Below, one piece after another: positions 50,230 to 54,190 of a stretch of DNA of 54,190 nt (positions are counted from its first letter, which is position 1; each line of letters opens with the position of its first letter). Source of the stretch: Akkermansiaceae bacterium (GTDB lineage Bacteria; Verrucomicrobiota; Verrucomicrobiia; Verrucomicrobiales; Akkermansiaceae). Under the pieces are notes generated by a model. The model saw only the letters and a list, made by a program, of their open reading frames with translations. It made no database searches and was not told the DNA's origin. The stretch spans positions 1 through 54,190 of the forward strand of contig CAIVKO010000225.1 of assembly GCA_903906515.1 (NCBI GenBank), given 5' to 3'. A program made the position numbers and the translations under genes.

Positions 50230-51078
50230 ATGGAAGAACGATACGAAATCCGGGGCAAAATCGGCCAAGGTGCCATGAGCGTTCTTTACCAGGGATATGA
50301 CTTGCGGATGAACCGTGATGTGGCGATCAAGCGGATCATCAAGACTGGAGCGAATCAGGAAATAGAAGATGAATCCATCCGGCGCTTGCTCAAGGAGTCC
50401 GGTACGCTGACCTCGGTGAAACACCCGAACATCGTGACAATTTACGATGTCGGCTCGGATGAGGACGGCCCCTATCTCGTCATGGAATTTGTCAACGGCA
50501 AGACGCTTGAAGAATTGATTGAGAAGAGTCCTCTCACATGGTCGGATTTTATAGAGGTGGTCCTGCAAACGCAGGAGGGGCTTATCGCCGCCCACGAACG
50601 GAATTTGATTCATAACGACATCAAGCCGTCCAATTTCATGTTTACCTGGCTGCCATCCGGGAAATTCCAGGTGAAAATCATGAATTTGTGTCTGACCACT
50701 TTGGTGCGGACTCAATCAAAAGAGAAATTGGAAACCTTGGAGGCTGTGTTTGGCTCGTTATATTTCATGGCACCGGAACAATTCGAACGGCTTCCATTGG
50801 ATTGCAGATCGGATATCTATTCGATGGGCTGCGTTTATTATTACGCGTTGACTGGCATCTATCCATTTGATGGAGAAACCGGCGATGGAATCATGAATTC
50901 ACACCTCGATCATGTGGTCAAACCTCTCCAGGAACTGCGTTCGGATATTCCTCGCTGGGTTTGCGACTGGGTCATGTGGATGATCAACCGTTATCCTCAT
51001 GACCGTCCGGTGTCCGCCCGGCAGGCACTATCGCTTTTCATGCTCAATCATAAGAATCCGTCAGTACGGAATCAGTAG
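50230..51078 (+). CDS. Ser/Thr pseudokinase, paralogue of the upstream kinase
   Basis: A 282-residue protein (MEERYEIRGKIGQGAMSVLY) that is only the kinase fold, without linker or membrane helix. It is closely related to the upstream kinase over its full length. VAIKRI (Lys34) is kept, and the catalytic loop is LIHNDIKPSN with Asp present, but the DFG motif is replaced: the kinase has KIVDFGLAT where this protein has KIMNLCLTT. Loss of the DFG Asp removes a magnesium ligand, so it is probably inactive or greatly weakened. MAPEQF and the C-lobe are intact. It may act as a regulatory partner or a scaffold for the active kinase. Start ATG at 50230. Confidence 0.85.
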   Translation: MEERYEIRGKIGQGAMSVLYQGYDLRMNRDVAIKRIIKTGANQEIEDESIRRLLKESGTLTSVKHPNIVTIYDVGSDEDGPYLVMEFVNGKTLEELIEKSPLTWSDFIEVVLQTQEGLIAAHERNLIHNDIKPSNFMFTWLPSGKFQVKIMNLCLTTLVRTQSKEKLETLEAVFGSLYFMAPEQFERLPLDCRSDIYSMGCVYYYALTGIYPFDGETGDGIMNSHLDHVVKPLQELRSDIPRWVCDWVMWMINRYPHDRPVSARQALSLFMLNHKNPSVRNQ

Positions 51079-51092
51079 GTTTCCCTCATCGA

Positions 51093-52253
51093 TCAGGGGG
51101 AATACACCACCACCGGTCCGACTCCGCTACCCTGCACGCGCCGGAGTTTTTTCACGGATTCTATCAGAATGTCCGCCGCTTGCATCGCCTCGTCAGGAGT
51201 GTTGCATCTAGAAAAACTGAAACGCAGGCTGCTTTTTGCCCGTGCTTCAGGGATGTTCATCGCAAGCTGGACATGGGATGGCTTTTGTTTTCCGGTCATG
51301 CAGGCCGACCCTGCGGAGCAGGCGACACCTGCTTCGTCTAACAATATCAGCAAACCCGCCGCCTCGCATCCATCGAACGAAAGATGGCTGGTATTGCCCA
51401 ATCTTCCCATCGTGTCCCCATTCATGGTAACTCCTGATAGGCCGGCCAGAACCTTTGTCTCGAACGCATCGCGCATTAGGGCCAATGCGGCTTCGCCATG
51501 TTGGCTGAGATAACGCAGCGCACAGGCCGCTGCGGCACCCATGCCTACAATGCCGGCGGTGTTTTCCGTTCCGCTGCGGCGTCCCGCCTCCTGTCCGCCT
51601 CCCAGCAGCATGGGTTTGAAATCCAATCCGCCCCTCACATAGAGTAACCCAACGCCCTTTGGCCCGTGGAACTTGTGGGCGGATAGGGATAGCAGGTCCA
51701 CTCCGAGCTGGCGCACATCCAGCGGGGTTTTTCCAGCCGCCTGCACCGCATCCGTGTGAACGGGCAACCCCCGCCTGCGTGCCACCGCTGCGGCCTCGAT
51801 CAGTGGTTGGATAACTCCGGTTTCGTTGTTCGCAGCCATGAGTGAGACATAAGCCGCACCTTCCAAAGCTGCCTCAAAGTCCGTGAGGACGAGGCATCCG
51901 CCTTCATCCACCGCCACCCTTCGCGTCGGTCGCTTCTGATGCTCCACGCTCCGCAGGACCGCGCTGTGTTCGATGGCCGATATCACTGCGGTTCCAGATC
52001 CCGTTAGGTGGTCCAGCGAGCACAGGGCGGTATTCACACTTTCCGTGCCGCCTCCGGTGAAAACAATCTCCTCGGGACTCGCTCCGATCAATGCCGCCAC
52101 TTCCTCCCTCGCCCGGTCAATCGCGGCACGCGCTTGTTTTGCCATGCGATGCGAACCGGACGGGTTGGCGTATCCATCGCGCAGCCACGGCAGCATTTGA
52201 TCCAGCACCTCCGGCAGCAGCGGAGTCGTCGCGTTGGCATCCAGATAAATCAT
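51093..52253 (-). CDS. Cysteine desulfurase (NifS/IscS class)
   Basis: A 386-residue PLP enzyme from the ATG at 52253 (MIYLDANATTPLLPEVLDQM). It has EEIVFTGGGTESVNTALCSL, IEHSAVLRSVEHQKR, MAANNETGVIQP and the PLP lysine in LSLSAHKFHGPKGVGLLYVR (near 193), and the sulfur-carrying cysteine loop VACSAGSACMTGKQKPSHVQ (near 308-318). These are class I (IscS/NifS) features. It supplies sulfur for iron-sulfur clusters or tRNA thiolation. No iscU, nifU or thiI gene is near. The frame extends upstream to 52334 over the neighbouring protease gene, but the ATG at 52253 fits the family. Its 3' end converges with the pseudokinase gene across 14 bases. Confidence 0.92.
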   Translation of the reverse strand: MIYLDANATTPLLPEVLDQMLPWLRDGYANPSGSHRMAKQARAAIDRAREEVAALIGASPEEIVFTGGGTESVNTALCSLDHLTGSGTAVISAIEHSAVLRSVEHQKRPTRRVAVDEGGCLVLTDFEAALEGAAYVSLMAANNETGVIQPLIEAAAVARRRGLPVHTDAVQAAGKTPLDVRQLGVDLLSLSAHKFHGPKGVGLLYVRGGLDFKPMLLGGGQEAGRRSGTENTAGIVGMGAAAACALRYLSQHGEAALALMRDAFETKVLAGLSGVTMNGDTMGRLGNTSHLSFDGCEAAGLLILLDEAGVACSAGSACMTGKQKPSHVQLAMNIPEARAKSSLRFSFSRCNTPDEAMQAADILIESVKKLRRVQGSGVGPVVVYSP

Positions 52254-52305
52254 GGCCAAAGCATCCTCCTCCACAAGCCGATGGCAACTAGGAAAAACGC
52301 GGATT

Positions 52306-53235
52306 TCAGAACGCTCCCGCCGCACGGAAATCATAACAGGCCTTCACGAGCCACCGCCAGACGGCTCCCAGCCAGGTGGTGGCCAATCTCTGCCACTCCA
52401 TCATGAATTGCCGGGCATCCTGCCACGGTGACTCCGCTGCCACGCAGAGCAAGGCGGCCAGCAATAGCAGATTGACCAGTAGAATCACCACCAGTGAGAA
52501 AAACGTGCCATGCTCCCGGAGGTCCGGTTGATCGCGCGGAAGCATCCACACCGTCCAAACCATGTGGAACGTCCAGGTCACCCCTAGCATCGCGATGTAA
52601 AACAGATTCCACCCCGGTGCGAGGTCCATGAAATGTTTCGCCGCCGCATACACCAGTGAGAAAACCAGCGCCCAGAACGGAACGAAATACGGCGACAACG
52701 CGATGAGCATGTTGGTCTTGGTCGTCGTGATGTAGCCACCCTCCGCACTGGCGCTGAAACCCGTCACCTTGCCGAAGAAACACCATACGAAAACCGCATG
52801 GGTCAGCTCATGCCCTAGCACATAGACATATAACAGGAACGAGTGGCACAAACGGAAGGTAAACCATCCCGTCATCCACAGCACACCGACCCCGAAATAC
52901 CAGAATTCCCGCGTATGCCAGAAACCACGCCCCAGTGAGTCCTCGAAACGCGAGAGGAAGGTCCACAGCGTCACCCAGCAAAACGGTAACAACAGTATTG
53001 CGAACAGGATTCTCTTCACTCGGAGACTCCATTCGATCGGAAACTCGTCCTCATCCATCTCCGTCGCGGCGATCGCCGCTCTAACGGATTTCATGCCCCG
53101 CCTGTCGCTCCGCCGGTTCGCCTGCTCGTGTGCCCGCTGGTTTGCCTGGCTCAGCACCTCGGCGAATGAAATGCGCGTCCGCCGTTGGTTGACCAACGGA
53201 CGCTTCGCCGGTGTCCTGCCGCGTTGCTTCGCCAT
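52306..53235 (-). CDS. M50-like membrane metalloprotease
   Basis: A 309-residue protein with a basic cytoplasmic N-terminus (about 70 residues) and about six membrane helices. The third or fourth contains YVYVLGHELTHAVFVWCFFG, with HELTH matching the HExxH zinc-binding motif of site-2 proteases. A later polar stretch in a membrane region (NMLIALSPYFVPFWALVFSL) may take the place of the second active-site motif; a clear NPDG is not seen. It is likely an intramembrane or membrane-bound peptidase, of unknown substrate. It lies 52 bases upstream of the cysteine desulfurase on the same strand. Confidence 0.72.
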   Translation of the reverse strand: MAKQRGRTPAKRPLVNQRRTRISFAEVLSQANQRAHEQANRRSDRRGMKSVRAAIAATEMDEDEFPIEWSLRVKRILFAILLLPFCWVTLWTFLSRFEDSLGRGFWHTREFWYFGVGVLWMTGWFTFRLCHSFLLYVYVLGHELTHAVFVWCFFGKVTGFSASAEGGYITTTKTNMLIALSPYFVPFWALVFSLVYAAAKHFMDLAPGWNLFYIAMLGVTWTFHMVWTVWMLPRDQPDLREHGTFFSLVVILLVNLLLLAALLCVAAESPWQDARQFMMEWQRLATTWLGAVWRWLVKACYDFRAAGAF

Positions 53236-53542
53236 ACCCTTGTGAGAAGCTGAAACTATTTCGGATTTCTTAATAAATCAAGCGGGATCCCCGGCATTTT
53301 TCCAAGGAATCAGGACTGTATGAGGATCTAAAGAGGAAGAAAATGAACCGCAATCGGAGCGCAGCGGAGATGGACGAGCTAAAAATTAAAATCCGAGTCA
53401 AATGAACGCAGATGGACGTTAATGTTAAGAGGTTTATGCAAAATTAGGCGTTAACATTATGAGTGACGGCCCCAAGCAACACAACTCTTTGATTATCTGT
53501 GTTCATCCGCGTCCATCGGCGGTTCAATTTTTCTTTCTCGAA
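53236..53542. repeat. Intergenic region with degenerate repeat arms
   Basis: About 300 bases with no gene. The part from about 53340 to 53530 contains several copies of a loosely conserved motif: GAACCGCAATCGGAGC, GAACGCAGATGGACG, and, on the other strand, GAACCGCCGATGGACGCGGA. They resemble the AACGCAGATGGACGC type of interspersed repeat seen in many PVC and related genomes. The frame at 53459-54082 crosses this region and is a shadow. Confidence 0.5.
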
Positions 53543-53884
53543 TCACCGGTCGCGGCGGAATCTCAGCACCCGCTCGCCATCCTGGCAGTAATCAAGGCGG
53601 TCACGCGCCTGGATTTCCAAATAGGCCGGATCCTCGCGCAAGGCCCGCAGCTCGATATGGCGATGTTCCTGTTCGGTCACCACCCGGCGTTCGTTTTCGC
53701 GGGTCGCTTCAAGCTTGGCTTCCAGGCGTTCCATCTCTCTTTTTTGTGGAAACGCCGTCGCCACCACGAGAAATCCAGCCGACGCACAAAACATGATGAA
53801 CACCATACTCCTCACGCCTTGGATCACCCGAATACGGCTCTCCAAGCGCACCAATCCTGCCACGTCCATGCGTTTTCCCGACAT
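53543..53884 (-). CDS. FtsB/DivIC-like septum formation initiator protein
   Basis: A 113-residue protein with a short N-terminal cytoplasmic part, one membrane helix at about 27-45 (SMVFIMFCASAGFLVVATAF) and a coiled coil of about 35 residues (REMERLEAKLEATRENERR). It ends in a DPAYLEIQARDRLDYCQDGE segment that matches the conserved C-terminus of FtsB/DivIC proteins (normally ..DPxxIExxAR..LG..). It is thus likely a bitopic divisome component. Length fits the family (about 100-120). It stands alone between a membrane protease and an unknown gene. Confidence 0.75.
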   Translation of the reverse strand: MSGKRMDVAGLVRLESRIRVIQGVRSMVFIMFCASAGFLVVATAFPQKREMERLEAKLEATRENERRVVTEQEHRHIELRALREDPAYLEIQARDRLDYCQDGERVLRFRRDR

Positions 53885-54009
53885 CAGCTGCCACGAAAAA
53901 CGATAAAATTAGACGAATGTCAAGTAATCTTAACGATTTACGTGAAATTGGGGGCTGTTTCCAGCCCAGCATTACAATCAGGCCAGTTTCAAAAATCATC
54001 CATGCGATG

Positions 54010-54049
54010 TTCACGAAAAACGCCATGTTCACGTAAACGTGAACATGGC
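54010..54049 (-). terminator. Long perfect palindrome, terminator of the next gene
   Basis: GCCATGTTCACGT and ACGTGAACATGGC (54022-54034 and 54037-54049) form a perfect 13-bp stem with a loop of 2 bases. On the minus strand it is followed by GTTTTTCG, and it lies 22 bases after the stop codon of the partial gene, so it can serve as its intrinsic terminator. A third ATGTTCACG half-site is at 54007-54015. Confidence 0.65.
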
Positions 54050-54071
54050 CTGGAGTTTGGTTTTTTTCGAG

Positions 54072-54190
54072 TCACGCAGTAGCGGCAAACAGCGTGCTGC
54101 ACAGATTCGGTTCGAATTTAAGTGGCTTCATGTGGCCGCGAGCGCGGTTCATGAAGTCGGTTAAAATCCCGGGGCGGATGGCGTTAGACC
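54072..54190 (-). CDS. C-terminal end of an unknown protein (5' part outside window)
   Basis: Reading the minus strand from the window edge gives 38 residues with ordinary protein composition (NAIRPGILTDFMNRARGHMK ... CSTLFAATA) before a TGA at 54074-54072. It is followed 22 bases on by a strong hairpin with a T tract, as a real gene end would be. I do not recognise the family from so little sequence. Confidence 0.5.
   Translation of the reverse strand, partial: SNAIRPGILTDFMNRARGHMKPLKFEPNLCSTLFAATA

Noticed and set aside
53709..54032. Minus-strand frame of 107 codons with a hydrophobic start
   Set aside because: Its second half is out of frame with and overlaps the FtsB/DivIC-like gene, which has a clear family match, and its stop lies inside that gene.

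Overview
This window looks like a chromosomal stretch from a GC-rich Gram-negative member of the Verrucomicrobiota or a PVC-group relative. That is an inference from gene content: a secreted sialate O-acetylesterase, a Tat-dependent Gfo/Idh/MocA oxidoreductase beside a secreted sugar isomerase-like TIM barrel, VIT-domain proteins, an SHD1-like fragment, many lipoproteins, TTG/GTG starts and few strong Shine-Dalgarno sites. No rRNA, phage or intact insertion sequence was seen. Both ends cut through a gene.

Layout. 1-2000: a membrane-anchored unknown protein (cut by the left edge) and a PAS histidine kinase. 2399-7438 (+): dnaX-ybaB, an EEP-family membrane protein, an MsbA-like ABC exporter and a small unknown. 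7533-13521 (-): the clamp-loader delta' gene downstream of a tightly overlapping four-gene cluster. That cluster holds two WXG100-like small proteins (with a WxD core), a coiled-coil protein and a 1300-residue EssC/FtsK-like ATPase with three ATPase modules; it is the best candidate for an undescribed system. 13864-14400: a Gly/Tyr/Asn/His repeat lipoprotein. 14445-18407 (-): four genes chained by ATGA overlaps (periplasmic propeller, PhnD-like binding protein, Tat ferredoxin, NapH-like polyferredoxin), probably an uncharacterised quinol-linked periplasmic redox module. 18556-22771 (-): a VIT-VWA-SLBB-DUF2135 secreted protein with an upstream companion gene that seems frameshifted. 22869-25220 (+): a stand-alone ketosynthase, an L,D-transpeptidase and a histone H1-like protein with duplicated HTH. 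25481-30101 (-): a coiled-coil membrane protein, an amidohydrolase, a sialate O-acetylesterase and tRNA-Leu(UAA). 30245-34810 (+): a complete ferric-iron-type ABC importer. 35010-44600 (-): PPK2, phosphofructokinase, SulP transporter, SYLF lipoprotein, lipocalin, lipase-like lipoprotein, sugar isomerase-like protein and Gfo/Idh/MocA oxidoreductase. 44851-51078 (+): CcoI-like copper P-type ATPase, PocR-AraC regulator, and a Ser/Thr kinase followed by a related pseudokinase. 51093-54190 (-): cysteine desulfurase, M50-like membrane protease, FtsB/DivIC-like protein and the 3' end of an unknown gene.

Intergenic repeats are prominent. Two sequence families begin with GTAG and continue into an imperfect palindrome, and occur in inverted pairs (13636-13773, 32980-33107, 34880-35013), as expected for REP/REPIN elements mobilised in trans by RAYT transposases. 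One group is read in frame into the C-terminus of an ABC binding protein, and another supplies the stop codon of ppk2. A 180-bp MITE-like inverted repeat lies at 25298-25478, and a CCACGGATTACACGG inverted repeat at 31368-31470.

All family calls come from reading motifs by eye; no database search was possible.
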